Below, piece by piece: positions 28,220 through 39,101 of a stretch of DNA of 64,000 nucleotides. Both the position numbers and the translations under genes were made by a program. The notes beneath the pieces were generated by a model. It saw only the letters and a program-made list of their open reading frames with translations, searched no databases and was not told the DNA's origin. Each line of letters begins with the position of its first letter. The stretch's first letter is position 1. Origin of the DNA: Phallus indusiatus (lineage: Eukaryota > Basidiomycota > Agaricomycetes > Phallales > Phallaceae); the NCBI GenBank assembly GCA_027605045.1, contig JAQFWX010000054.1, positions 186,001-250,000 on the forward strand, in the 5' to 3' direction.

Positions 28220-29179
28220 TCAACCAAGTCCTTTGGTTTGTGGAGGTATGGGAAGAGGCCGTGGCTGTGGCGGAAGAGGTAAAGGTCTTAAAGGAAGAAC
28301 CCGGGTCGCGACACGATCAGGATCTAATAGCTGCAGAAGTCAGAGTAAGCAGTCAGACAATGAGCTGTTTTAATGAGGCGAATTACCTGCTGCTTTGCTG
28401 CTGAATAAAATGCAACTTGTTCAGCTCCAGCCAAACTTTCTGGTGAAGGCCTTTCGAAATTATACTGGTGGAATGCTTCTGAGAGGGGTGATGATGGAAC
28501 AGGGTACCTAATGTTGGATGAAAAGTTTTCTGATATCGACATTTGATTCATATCTTCAGCCTTTAGGAATTAATGTTTCCGTCAGTGATTCAAATATAAA
28601 ATAAAATCCCTCACCAGTGCGGCCTCAGATTTCGGGAGCTGAAGCGTGTGATAAATCGGTTTTGAAAGGAAAGCCGGCTGCAGTGATGTCTTCCAGACTC
28701 CTGACATTATTCTTGTGGAGTAACTCGAAGCGGATTCTGATTTCCAAGACATGGATGGGTTATGTCTCCTCCCGAAAGACGAAGTATCGTCAAGATGATC
28801 TGGAATTTCACTGAATGAGCTAGAGAGCCGCTGGGGCTCACTCGCAAAGGTGGCCGCGAGACTATCTATCGATATTGCATAAATTGTGCTAAAATTACCT
28901 GAAGATGCCCGTTATAAGATATAGAATAAATATGTGAGACGCTTGAGTTCTCACCCGGGAGTGATTCTTCGACAAAGGCGTCCTCTGATACAAGATGATA
29001 ATTCCTCCTAAATCTCCACCGGACTAGCACCGAGACGAGGACAATAGAAACAATTAAAAACCCGGCAGTTGTGCCCCAGACAATGCTGCAAAAAGTCAGA
29101 AATAAAACAAAGTGAAGGAGAGCTAATACCGAGTGGCTTTAGGATGGGTGTCTTCGTCGGTGACATCGACAGCCCCCAT
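28220..29179 (-). CDS. Single-pass membrane protein of unknown function, five small exons
   Basis: Built by hand because no exon is long. Exons 29179-29130, 29085-28955, 28898-28615, 28560-28387 and 28330-28220, all GT..AG, sum to exactly 250 codons. An in-frame TAA lies just upstream of the ATG. After a short acidic N-terminus there is one hydrophobic span (TAGFLIVSIVLVSVLV) followed by RWRFRRN, indicating a type I/III orientation with a long cytosolic part. The cytosolic region is serine-rich, and the C-terminus is a proline tract (PLRPLPLPPQPRPLPIPP) of the kind bound by SH3 domains. I do not recognise the family. An unspliced upstream extracellular exon cannot be excluded. Confidence 0.6.
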
Positions 29180-29736
29180 AGTTTATAATCAAAGGAGCCT
29201 TACGCTCGGGGAATCCGCATCTCAAACGTTTAGGGCGGTGGTGTGTTGTGTTGGTTTGGGTTTGCAGTTTAGCATCATAACAGAGGGCGGCGACAATGCC
29301 CGAGCTCCATCGCGTAACACGTAATCGCGCTTAATCAGGAAGTCATTGTCTCCGCGGCAGGTTGCAGTGCGCGCATGCTCTCCTTCTTTGAGTTCTGCTT
29401 CTCCTGCTGCATTAAACGCGACTCGAGTGAACAGGTGTGAAGTAACTTCTCCTTGTATTCTTTACTGTTGAGCTAATTGTTTTTCTTCCCAGGCAAAGGA
29501 TGGCGAAAGACGACCATTACTGGTAGACAACGATGGTGCACCAATGTTTGTTGACATCGTGCTAGTATAAATAACATCAATGAAATGCTGATTCATAGCT
29601 ATACTCCACGAGACAATTTGATTAATGACCGTCAAAGGATCAAGGACAAATTAAGCGGTATTGTGCAGGACAAACAGGGGTAAAGTCTCGACATGTTTTT
29701 TCGTAAAGAAGCATTGACGAATGGCATCGTAGGAAG
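29180..29736. other. Intergenic region with two overlapping open frames on the minus strand
   Basis: Between the start codons of divergent genes. On the minus strand about 29245-29480 is open in two frames, one reading TRVAFNAAGEAELKEG and the other LMQQEKQNSKKESMRA. Neither can be joined cleanly to a flanking exon, so no gene is called. A four-codon uORF (ATG at 29721) precedes the + strand gene. Confidence 0.35.
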
Positions 29737-30299
29737 ATGATAAACATAGCGGACCACTCGCTTTCCAACCTTAATCAAAGGGACATACCCTCTACCTCGA
29801 CATCCAGATTACGAGCAACGAGCCCTTCTCCTCACCCTTCGATACAAACTCAAGAGACTGAAACCACGTCAAGCAGTTCTGCCAAGGTCTCTGGGGATCA
29901 TTTACTACTACCGAAAGCCTTAGCTTTGAATGTTCGCCTAATCAGGGGAAGAGAGAACAGCTACCGAGGAAATCATAGTCGTGGCCGACTAGGAAAGTTT
30001 GGAGAAGAGCGCGGCATCGAGATACACCACACAACAGAAGACATAGAACCAGAAAGAGAGCGGCCTCTCAACTCTCCCAACACAAAAAATATTTTAAACA
30101 CTGAAGAACAGAATTCAGAAATTCAGCCCCTAAATGACGAAGACAGTCGAGCGGTAAGTCAACTGAAAGCATATTTACTCGGACAGCCCTATCATTGTTA
30201 TTCTAGATTCTTCATATTTCTGACGTGGTAAAACGGCAATTTGAGGAAGGGTGGAAAATAGAAGATTCAGGACCTATATCTCGTGGTTGGGGGGACTAA
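29737..30299 (+). CDS. Small hypothetical protein
   Basis: Two exons (intron 30154-30206) give 169 residues. The first exon is polar and S/T/R-rich (STSRLRATSPSPHPS; RENSYRGNHSRGRLGKFGEERG) and probably disordered. The second exon is short and looks ordered (HISDVVKRQFEEGW, then SRGWGD at the C-terminus). No family recognised. The 5' leader has a four-codon uORF. That it is a gene is supported by a good donor and acceptor that remove an in-frame stop and by the divergent layout. Function unknown. Confidence 0.5.
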
Positions 30300-30511
30300 C
30301 TGGGGGCTTGCCAGGGATGCGCTAGGGACTTCTTTGCCTTTGTATAACAATTATTATAATCGCCTGAATTATTTCTACATAATGAATAATATTTCGCTTT
30401 ACGAGAGTACTTATATATTTTATAACTGAGAACCGGGTAGAAACGACGTTGTCACACTCTTGTTACACCGTCCGCTGGAATTCGAAACACGATTCAGCAA
30501 GAACGCTCGCT

Positions 30512-33482
30512 ATGTCTTCCCCTCACGTTAATGGACATCCGAAGGCTGCCATCAACTTAGAAGAATGGGAACTTTTGGTACCTCTAGACAACACTCAAAC
30601 TCAAAGTGTAAACTCATTAAAAGACCTTTGCCAAGAACGTAAACTTCCATTGAAGGTGAGTTGTGATTCTGATGGTCAAGGCAGAACCCTTATCCCAGTA
30701 CTAGTTTAGCGGCGCATCTGAATATGCTTCTAGGCCATCTTCTCCTGTTCAAGCCGCTAGCCCTCGTCACTCAGTAGGACCCCTCTCCCGCCCCGAAACA
30801 CCTTCAAAACCAAACGGCGACAGCAAGCTATTGCTTCTGCATCCCAAGCATCCAATCGAGACGCCAGAACAGTTTCACGACTGGTTCGCAGCAATTGATC
30901 GATCTTTCGTGCACAGTCAAGATGCACACTTTCACGCTCACCTTGAAGACGTGTCGCAGTATCGCGAGATGTGCGAAACTCTTCTCCAAAGAATAAATGA
31001 CCTTGAAACAGAATTGGACTCAATTTTCACGGAATGGCGTCGCGTCGAGGAAAGCGGACATAGTTTGAAGGATGCTTGTGAACAGTTGCTACGGGAAAGG
31101 GTACGACTTTCTTTTTCTTTTTCTGGGAGAGGATTGAGATGAGATTATGGAAAAATTTTTAGGATAGTCTGTTGGAGATCACAGACGCGATATCATTGCG
31201 ACTCGAATATTTCCAAGAATTGGATCACGTTACGCGGATGCTGAATTCGCCTGGGGAATCGTTGGTTTTACAAGCAGATTTCCTAATAATGGTAGAGCGT
31301 GTAGATGTGTGCCTAGAGTATTTGAACTCTCATGTGAGTATGTTCAACATTATTCTTTGTACGCCTAACGAGAATTATGAAAAGCAAGACTTTCAAGAAG
31401 CTAGAGTGTATATACTGAGATTCCATCAGTGCCTGATGCGAGCTATGACCCTCGTCAGGATGTTTTTCGTAGCTTCTTTGAGAGCTTTAACAGCCGATAT
31501 TCAACGGCGTACATCCGATAAGGTTTCTTCTTTTCTTGAAAATCATTTGTCCCTACTAACAGCCGTTTCAAGGACATGTCTGATACCGCCCATTTACATC
31601 TTCTGTATTCGAAATTTACTATGACATCCGTCCAAGTCGCCCCGCTTTTAGCAGAATTAGAGAGAAAAGCAATTAAATACCCAAACGAAGTTGGCTCACT
31701 TTTGGTGGAATGCCATTCAGCATATTTCAGCTCGAGGAAATCTCTCTTACTTTCTCGGGTGACTAGCGACATTAAAGGGTTAGATCTCCGTAATAGCGAT
31801 CTTGTTGAACTGGTACGTCTTCGGGTTGGTAGCTGGTGGCGATTACCTGAGAGAATTATAGACAAGGAATGGGTGCACATACATGCGACAATTGTGCATC
31901 GACGAAACCTCCCTGTACTCGCGGTTCTTTCACACGGGTGAAGATCAATTAAAGTTTGTTTACCAAGTAACGTAGCCTCCTTTTCACCACTGATTTAATG
32001 TTTAGCCATTACTTGGAGACTCTCGGAGATTTCTTCTTTGATGATTTGAGGCCTAGGATCCTTCACGAATCGCGACTATCAACGTTGTGCGAAGTCTGCA
32101 CCGTTCTTCAGGCCTTAATCGACTTAGATATAGAACCAATAGATCTTACCATGGCGGACAATGCTCACAATGGCGATAATATTTCAGAAGCGGATGTTAG
32201 CGTTAACTCCCAAGGGGTAGTGCAGCCACGCATTCGCCCTTTTTTACAGCTCATTTTGCAGGATGCACAAACGAGACTAGTTTTTAAGGCACAAACGTTA
32301 ATGGAGTCAGAAATTCGCTTCTATAAACCCAACCCAGAGGACATTGCATACCCGGCCAAATTGCAGTCACAGAGTATGTCTCGAAGAATCCTACTTACTT
32401 TTCTACTTAGAACAATTTTAGCCAAACAATTAGTTCCCCCGAGAGATCCATTAGGGAAAGAGACAGAAAGCTTGATGAAATTACTACCTGCCAAAACTTA
32501 TGACAAGAGTGCAACATGGTATCCTACGATCAGGAAAACTTTGTGGATTTTATCGCAATTGCACGAGTTCATTAACGTCAGTCGCATTACTTTGTTAATT
32601 TATAAGTTTACCCTCAATTTCCAATTTTGGCAGCCTGTCGTGTTCAATGATATAGCCCAAGAAGCCGTTGAATTCTGTAGACAATCTCTCAAAGCTGCGG
32701 CTGATCAAATAATTGCGACCTCTTTACCGGATTCCATGATGCACGGACAGTTATTCCTCATTCAACACTTACTAGTTTTAAAAGACATGGTCGTACAAAT
32801 GAACTTGAATTTAGCTTATCAAGGTTCTCAGACTCAACCTGAACCAGGTAAGCAAGTATAGATTCACTTTACCAGGCAAACTTTTGAGATAGGCATTGTT
32901 CAGACGCTTTTGGAACGGTACTACGAAATACATCTGCATTGTTGCAATCAACTAGGATTCTAAGTCTTGTTGGATCTGGTGACACTCGTTCCGTCGATGT
33001 TTCTGACGTAAGTGTGATCTATATGTGATTGATCCTGACATACTATATCCTGTTATTAGAAAATCGACAGCGACTTGGAAAGCCTGTGTAACGATCTAGT
33101 GTCTCGCTATACAGAAAATGCTGCCATCCCTCTTCGGAGATTTCTGGAACATTGGAATACTCGACCTCCGAAGGATCATGAATTTGCTCAACCTTCAGAG
33201 GTCACAGAAGCTTATGAAAAATTTCGTCATACTTTTGAAAACGTTCGGATTTTGGGAGGCTGGCTTCACACTTATCTAGACAATGAAAAGACGATAGGGT
33301 TTCTGATAAACCCGATTAAAGTCAAACTTACGGAAATTCACGAGCTGTTTCGAAATCTGATAGAGAAGGAATATCCTACGGAAACATCACGCGAGCTTCT
33401 TTCGCCGCAGGCCTTTTCCAAATTATTAGATGGACTAGATACTAATGTTCAAACTACTCGTAATAAAGGCGAATCTCAATAA
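30512..33482 (+). CDS. COG3: Conserved oligomeric Golgi complex subunit 3
   Basis: Lobe A COG subunit and direct partner of COG2. Introns at 30656-30704, 31101-31162, 31334-31384, 31523-31572, 31813-31861, 31954-32005, 32848-32903 and 33008-33059 give 849 residues in frame. The N-terminal coiled-coil region is KDACEQLLRERDSLLEITDAI. The conserved Sec34 block includes LRFHQCLMRAMTLVR, then YMRQLCIDETSLYSRFFHTG and HYLETLGDFFFDDLRPRILHE. The C-terminal half is helical, as in the family. The acceptor of the third intron could lie a few codons earlier. The stop codon is only 17 bp from that of the convergent RRN5-like gene. COG2 lies within 4 kb on the other strand. Confidence 0.92.
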
Positions 33483-33499
33483 TTGAAACTTTTTCCCCA

Positions 33500-35229
33500 T
33501 CACTGTTCATCAACTCCCTGCTCCTCCTCTGACTCCCCTTTTTGGCTTACCTCTCTATCAAAGTCTTGGCCCATAGTATGCCATAATCGCATCTCATAAT
33601 CGTGGTCAACAAGCTCGAATCTTTTCTCCAAGGCCCGGTCGGCGGCAAGTTCCTTGGACCGGTCTCCTTGGTAGGCATCCTCGACAAGGATATTTCCATC
33701 GTTCATGGACGAGAGTGTAGTTGGGACAAGGTGTGCTTCGCGCGAGTCGGCTAAAAGGGAGAAACTAGTTGCTGCTGTCACTTTCGATGGAATTCTTGTT
33801 CGCCCTACTGGCTCGCTTTGTTTTTTTACACTAAGGGCGATATCGTCATCATGTCCGAATTTTAACGCCGCGTATAATCGGTCCAAAATATCCTTCTTGT
33901 CTATAATTTGTCCAAGCGATGAAAGTGAAGCCAAAACATTTTCTTTTTTTATCTAAGTCAGCCAATTAGATGGGTATCACTTAGGCCTTGTGGACATACA
34001 ACACACCTCATCGATATCTACATTACCTTCGATAATACGCCTCTGCCTGAGATCGGCTCTTCTAAGAGCGATTGTCTTGCCAATTACTAAAGTGAGAAAG
34101 TAGGTTAGGGCGGATCGTAAATAACATAGGGTTTCATATGCCATGAATGTTTCGTCCGATGATCCGCTCGAATCAAATACCCATCTAAAAAAGAGTGAAA
34201 AAGATTGTGGAGAAACTTGGAAAAATAAGTTGCACACCTGGATAACGTCACAAACTTCCTTAGATGGAAGATATCCAATCCGTCCGCTAACAGCAGAGGC
34301 TTGGTTATGTCATGCTGCCCGAGAACAATCCGTTTATGGTTCGCTTGTTCTTCGTCTGTCGCTTGAACGGCATCAACGTCCTGCCTACTTGAACGTTTCT
34401 TAGCAAGTCGACCACCAGTGCTAGTTTTTCGTCCACGCTTTAACTTTCCAAGGGACACTGAAGCTTTAGAAGGAGAAATACCACTTTCTAAACATCGCTT
34501 TCGACGAGTCCATAGCCGTTTTTGTAAACGCCGACGAGAAGCTGGAGACAAATGAGATACCTCTGTATCGGAAACGTTTGCGACAGACGTGGACCCATCT
34601 TGCGGGAGATAGTCGGGTGAAGAGGCATTTCTTTCCGATTTTGATATGCTCTGCTGGACATCGTCATCGTCAGAGTCGTGCAAGAGCGAATCCATATATC
34701 CTAAGGTACGCCGATTTAATTTCGAAAGAAACTTAAGTCTGAGCGAAATACGTTTCAGCATCTTCTTTTGGTGCTTCGAATCTTCAGGAGACACCTTTGA
34801 GAATGATTCCTTCAGGACATGTGAAGAACCATGACAAGCTTGTAAATTGTTATGGCGAAACCATCGTGCTTCATTAGAGACCACTTCATTGGCGAGTATT
34901 TCTTCGAAGGCAATCCATTTATCAGACATTTCTCGTGCAGATGGCGGTAAACTGTCCGACGTGATGAGAGGCGGGTGTGCGGAGGAGCTTTCGGCCAGTA
35001 TTTGAATGTAAGCCCATATGTCCGATATAGACTTTGTAAAACCGAGGTCTTCAGCGATCAGATCTGGTCTCCATCTTGAATGTCTAGCAATACTTCGAAA
35101 GAAAAGATCCTTCTCAGCTGAGGTCCAATACGCACCGGGCTCAACAAACGAAGGCGGGAATAAGATACTGTCTCCATTCGTTGCGTCTTTGAGTTGCTTC
35201 AGATGTTTTTCAAGCACTTCTGGTTGCAT
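33500..35229 (-). CDS. RRN5: RRN5-like RNA polymerase I upstream activation factor subunit
   Basis: Introns at 34185-34237 and 33953-34006 give 540 residues in frame. A SANT/Myb-like unit sits near the N-terminus: YWTSAEKDLFFRSIARHSRW, then PDLIAEDLGFTKSISDIWAYI. This is the arrangement in yeast Rrn5, a subunit of the UAF complex that binds rDNA promoters. A long basic/acidic linker follows, with RRRLQKRLWTRRKR. The C-terminal region has a helix pair (AYETLCYLRSALTYFLTLV), which could be the histone-fold-like part. Family membership is inferred from the SANT block and architecture; a TFIIIB/Bdp1-like or other SANT protein is the alternative. Confidence 0.65.
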
Positions 35230-35635
35230 ACTCCCCTGCTGGTAAATAGACTAGGGGTTCTAAGCAAGCTCAGACACACGTCCAGTGCGATAGAACAATG
35301 CCGCACGCGGCACAGGCTAGCCACGAAGCGCCGTCACGACTGTTGAAACGTTGATCTTTCCAGCGCGGCAGAATTTCTTGGTCTTTACCAATGCCCTCCA
35401 ATGCTCTACTCCGGCGGCGCATGAGCGTCTGTTGTACTACCGATACTAACCTATACCAACACAAACTTCCACATCCTAGACAGATGGATGTTTTAGAACG
35501 TGCCTTTACGATTGAGTCAAACGCAGTAGAAACAGCTGGGTCGAGGCAAAAGGCGGCCGCACTTCCTCGCCCGTCCTGTAGCGTCCAAACCCATCCTAGT
35601 CAACTTTATTTCACTTCTTAACTCAGTTGACAACC

Positions 35636-35683
35636 CCAACTCAACTCAACTCAACTCAAATCTCAACTCAACTCTCAAAACTT
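35636..35683. repeat. CTCAA-type pentanucleotide microsatellite
   Basis: Imperfect tandem copies of AACTC/CTCAA, interrupted by ATCTC, in non-coding sequence. Confidence 0.8.
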
Positions 35684-35999
35684 AACAACCTCAAACGGTT
35701 GTGAATTCCTGTCACACTCAACTATCAAACTCCAATAACTCAACGGCCAGTTGCACAAATGGGACAGGAGATTGACTGTGATCACTCGTGGTCGTGAAAG
35801 CGGTCAACTCACCGCGCACCGAGTCGGCTCCTGCTCCTTCCGCAGGGCTCTGAGCAGCGACGGAATGTCTGACGAGGCTGGGGTCATATAAATGACCCTT
35901 CCGGTGCATAAGAGGAAAACGGAGATCCTGACGTCGACATTCAGCCATCCCAGTTCGGTATGATGTCCGAACAAAGAGATTTCTATGATGATATTGCAA

Positions 36000-36066
36000 A
36001 ATGTGAGTATTGGAATCGCCTCTTGTTGTAGCTTTGCGGATGGTTTGGGGACCCGGAAAAAGTCGT
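36000..36066 (+). repeat. Dispersed repeat fragment, copy 1
   Basis: Shares the exact 20-mer GTGAGTATTGGAATCGCC (with flanking AT) and the later block CCGGAAAAAGT with copy 2 at 36717-36826. Copy 2 carries about 40 extra bases between them. Probably a fragment of an old mobile element. Confidence 0.5.
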
Positions 36067-36517
36067 TGCAATAGTGCAGAACGCCAGAGCTCAGTACAAG
36101 ATCGATTATTTTACAATACTTTTGAGTGTGCACGAACGGTCTGCGACTGTTGAGTAGTGGAATAACAGCTCGAACACAGCTGACTCAGCGGCTGTTCGGC
36201 AGACAAACTCAGAGGCGGCCAGCCTGGCGATGGAAGAAATATGTGCGAAATATTAATTATTTGCACAATTTGAATATGAAATGAATTAGAAAAATTTAAT
36301 CACTTCTAATCCTTACTCCCAAGCTCTATTTGAGGATTAACAGCGAATGTCACGGATGGGTATAGAGCATCCGTATGGCTAGCGGTCCGCCTTTGAGAGG
36401 CCCTCGAACCCCGGATGTTTAGCGACTGCAATGCTTCTGACCAATGCCAGAGACCCACAAGTGGAAAATACAATACCTTGAACAATAATAAGCGCTCTTT
36501 TGAGGTCTTTATACCTG

Positions 36518-36600
36518 AAAAAAAGGCCTTGAGGAGAATTGAACCCCTGGGTCACAAAAGATGAGCCTAACATGTGACAGCCACTGAGGTATGAACGCAC
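36518..36600 (-). other. tRNA-like / SINE-like sequence with Pol III boxes
   Basis: On the minus strand TACCTCAGTGG (36591-36581) resembles an A box and GGTTCAATTCT (36545-36535) a B box, each one base off consensus and correctly spaced. The T-arm AGGGG-TTCAATT-CTCCT pairs, and a T7 run (36524-36518) follows as a Pol III terminator. The acceptor stem does not pair, so this is a tRNA pseudogene or tRNA-derived element rather than a working tRNA. Confidence 0.35.
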
Positions 36601-36716
36601 TAGAAGATTGAGTTTGATATGTATAGACATACTGCATAAGAGTCTTAAATAAAAAATTCATAGCTTTATTCTCATAAAATGATCTCATACCTTATTATTT
36701 GAATTATTATCAATAA

Positions 36717-36826
36717 TGTGAGTATTGGAATCGCCCCTGTTGTTGCCGCTGTTATAGCCAGGTTCCTGGTATGGTTACTGGACCAAGCTGGGTGTTCGAG
36801 CTTGGTAGCCGGAAAAAGTTACGTAA
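36717..36826 (+). repeat. Dispersed repeat fragment, copy 2
   Basis: Second copy of the repeat at 36000-36066, same orientation and longer internally. No coding content recognised. Confidence 0.5.
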
Positions 36827-37592
36827 TGTTAGCGCCCGTAAGCATTTGCAGAATAAGCCAGATATCGAGAACAAGTTCTTCAGTATATATTGTTCTCATC
36901 GATTCTGAGACTACTGTTTCTTTCACGTTGGTAAAATTTAATTAATAGCGTTCACTCCAATGGTTCATTTCTTGTAGAGTTTTATAATAGGTTTGTTATT
37001 AAATCAATTAGCTGTTTCTTTCACGCTGAGGGTTTTCGTGAAGTTTTCTAATTCACGAAACGCGTCTGCGACTCGGCGTCTTTGAAGCGACATCGTTGCT
37101 GAAGTAAGTCTAGCACTACTTTCCACCTTTCTCAAGCTAATTTGGAATTCGTTTTTTTCAACTTAAATAGATAATTCTAACTTTGATTTTCCATAGTTTT
37201 GAATCTTGTGTGGATTGACAAACCCCGGGAAGACTACCGGTCAAAAAAACTCCAGCAGGATGTAATCATTGAGGTTGCTAAAGAGAAAATGATGGGTCGA
37301 ATCATCATTAGGCATGGATATTACTTTTTCTGGGATTTCAAGATCTGAATTTCCTTTAGAAAAGGAATACACGACACAACAACACATAGGGCACGGTCGG
37401 CATGTCTCATCCATCCGCCATATCACCGCTGATATCTACAACTGTATGCCTTGTGTTTCTGGGATCTCAAGATCCAATGACTGACACTTTTTTATTTAAA
37501 AGCAGTCACGAAGGTGGGAAAATCCGTCCATTAAAACTTTCGGGATGATGGAAAGACACCGATAAAGGATTCCAACAACCCAGAGTGTTGGG

Positions 37593-38161
37593 ATGGTTTT
37601 GACGGATCCCGAGAAAGAAGAAAAGGAAAATCTCGAAGACTGGGAAAGAAAAAAGCCAGGGCCGAGGAATATGACACTGTCCTTGTGCAATATAAACGGC
37701 TTTCAAGTTTATTGAAGGTCCAAACGTCACAGGTCGCAGTAAGTCTCGGTCAATTCTTTCTTTGCCTCTGATATCTTTGATTGAAAGAATGCGCAGGTCA
37801 GTTCTTCTCACCCCTCGTCATCCACTTCCGCTCAACAAAGTGCTTTCTCTCACCTGTCGTCTTCCACATCTGCTCACCAGCAGTTTATTTCTTCTCAACC
37901 CTCGTTGTCTACTTCTGCCCAACAACAAGCTGCTTCTTCTCCAAAAAAGAAGTACAGGAAAAGAGGGAGAAGAGCTGCGGTACGAACTTTTCTTTTCACC
38001 CCGCACCCGCTACTGTCTTGCTTATTCACTGCTTTCATTAGACAAAACCCTTTCCTGCCAACATCGCCGATGAAGAACAGAGACACAAGAAGAAGAAAAA
38101 TTGGATCCGTGTCCAGAGATACTCAAATCTGGATCGGTACTGTAAGGTTACCGAAGCTTAA
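37593..38161 (+). pseudogene. Candidate three-exon gene with S/Q-rich repeats and basic tail, frame broken once
   Basis: Introns at 37739-37796 and 37980-38041 connect three exons. A coiled-coil start (EKEEKENLEDWERK, then ARAEEYDTVLVQYKRLSSLL) leads into three imperfect SSxPSxSTSAxQQ-type repeats and a strongly basic tail (KKKYRKRGRR, RHKKKKNWIRVQRYSNLDRY). The two parts of exon 1 join only if the A6 run at 37649-37654 is one base short; summed exon length is also one base short. No family recognised. The start at 37593 is the first ATG in the corrected frame; decayed open sequence continues upstream. It could be a gene with one sequencing error, or a real pseudogene in a decaying region. 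Confidence 0.45.
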
Positions 38162-38530
38162 GACAATGTATGCGCGTAGATAGTTTAATAAATAGATTTA
38201 TCAGTCTAAGCACCGAACGAGTCGCGAAATAAGCCTAAGCGGAAGCCAGTAAACTCTTGATTCGAAGTCTTGTTGCTGAAGCCGAGACGACCGAGAACAC
38301 GAGATTAAATTCGTAAATACCAAGTAGTCAAATCGTTAGACGATTTGACGGAAGATTTAGAATTGAGGCTCGGTTCACATAAAAGCAAGAAATTTGAAGT
38401 CAAAGTACTGTATTAAAATCTATCTACTTACAAAGGCGTCCCGCGTCATTCATGGCAGACGGTAGGTTTACATTCTAGTTAATCTATGCTACCGGTGGTC
38501 CACAAGCGATCACAAAGACTTTTTTGTTGA
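38162..38530. other. Intergenic region
   Basis: About 370 bp downstream of the candidate gene. A short perfect palindrome-like stretch (AATCGTTAGACGATTTGACG, about 38330-38350) is present. Otherwise nothing recognised. Confidence 0.4.
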
Positions 38531-38996
38531 GCACTGTTAAAAATGTTGCTCAAATTCCGTCACATGCGCTTATTACTCCACTTCTTGACAACCTATTCCC
38601 TCGTGCTCGGTGAGCCATTAATATTTCCCATGTAGCACTCTCTTATAATTATTCAGGCACTTATTCATTCACTGATGTATGTTGGCGGAACTGTTGTCAC
38701 CAAGTCGCCGTTAGGAGTCGAATCAGTCTTTTATTAATAGGCATTGGCATATAACAGTCATGTATCGCTATGCACAACTTTGTGATTTCTATGCTCACAA
38801 GTTCTCGTTGAGTACCTATCTCTCGTTCTGCTCCAATACAATTAATGTGAAAAGTCTTTCTGAATCTAAATTATGTAACCTGTAATTTGGTTCATCTGTA
38901 CTATCCAAATGCCTTTCTCATCTGTTCTTCGATTAGCGTTTGTCTCTGGAACATTTCTTGTCGTCGCTTTTGGCGTGTATCATCAAGCTATCTTAG
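38531..38996 (+). pseudogene. Inverted, deleted copy of the antizyme 3' end and paraoxonase first exon
   Basis: Sequence on the + strand matches the minus strand of 43634-44470 with scattered substitutions. Two blocks are missing relative to the source: about 80 bp (source 44344-44424) and about 285 bp (source 44034-44319). The antizyme part is recognisable as LMYVGGTVVTKSP; the paraoxonase part as an ATG at 38909 followed by SSVLRLAFVSGTFLVVAFGVY. The copy then runs into unrelated sequence and a stop. Both gene fragments are non-functional by truncation. Confidence 0.85.
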
Positions 38997-39101
38997 TAAA
39001 GTTCGGGGTCAGCTGGTGCAAATTAAACCATTGATATATTGGGATTCCATTCATCTTAGAATTAGATGACAGTTTTTCTACCAAAGTATGATGTTCGAAG
39101 C

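Larger units (their letters stand above)
35230..37592. other. Gene-poor, AT-rich region with repeat remnants
   Basis: About 2.4 kb without a supportable gene. It contains a CTCAA-type microsatellite, a 20-bp direct repeat (36.00 and 36.72 kb), tRNA-like promoter boxes at 36.4-36.6 kb and isolated open segments near 37.2-37.5 kb that look like decayed coding sequence. One reads DYRSKKLQQDVIIEV at about 37228-37272. I see no transposase, reverse transcriptase or terminal inverted repeat. Confidence 0.5.

Noticed and set aside
36400..36600. Functional tRNA gene
   Set aside because: The acceptor stem does not pair and no proper anticodon arm can be drawn.
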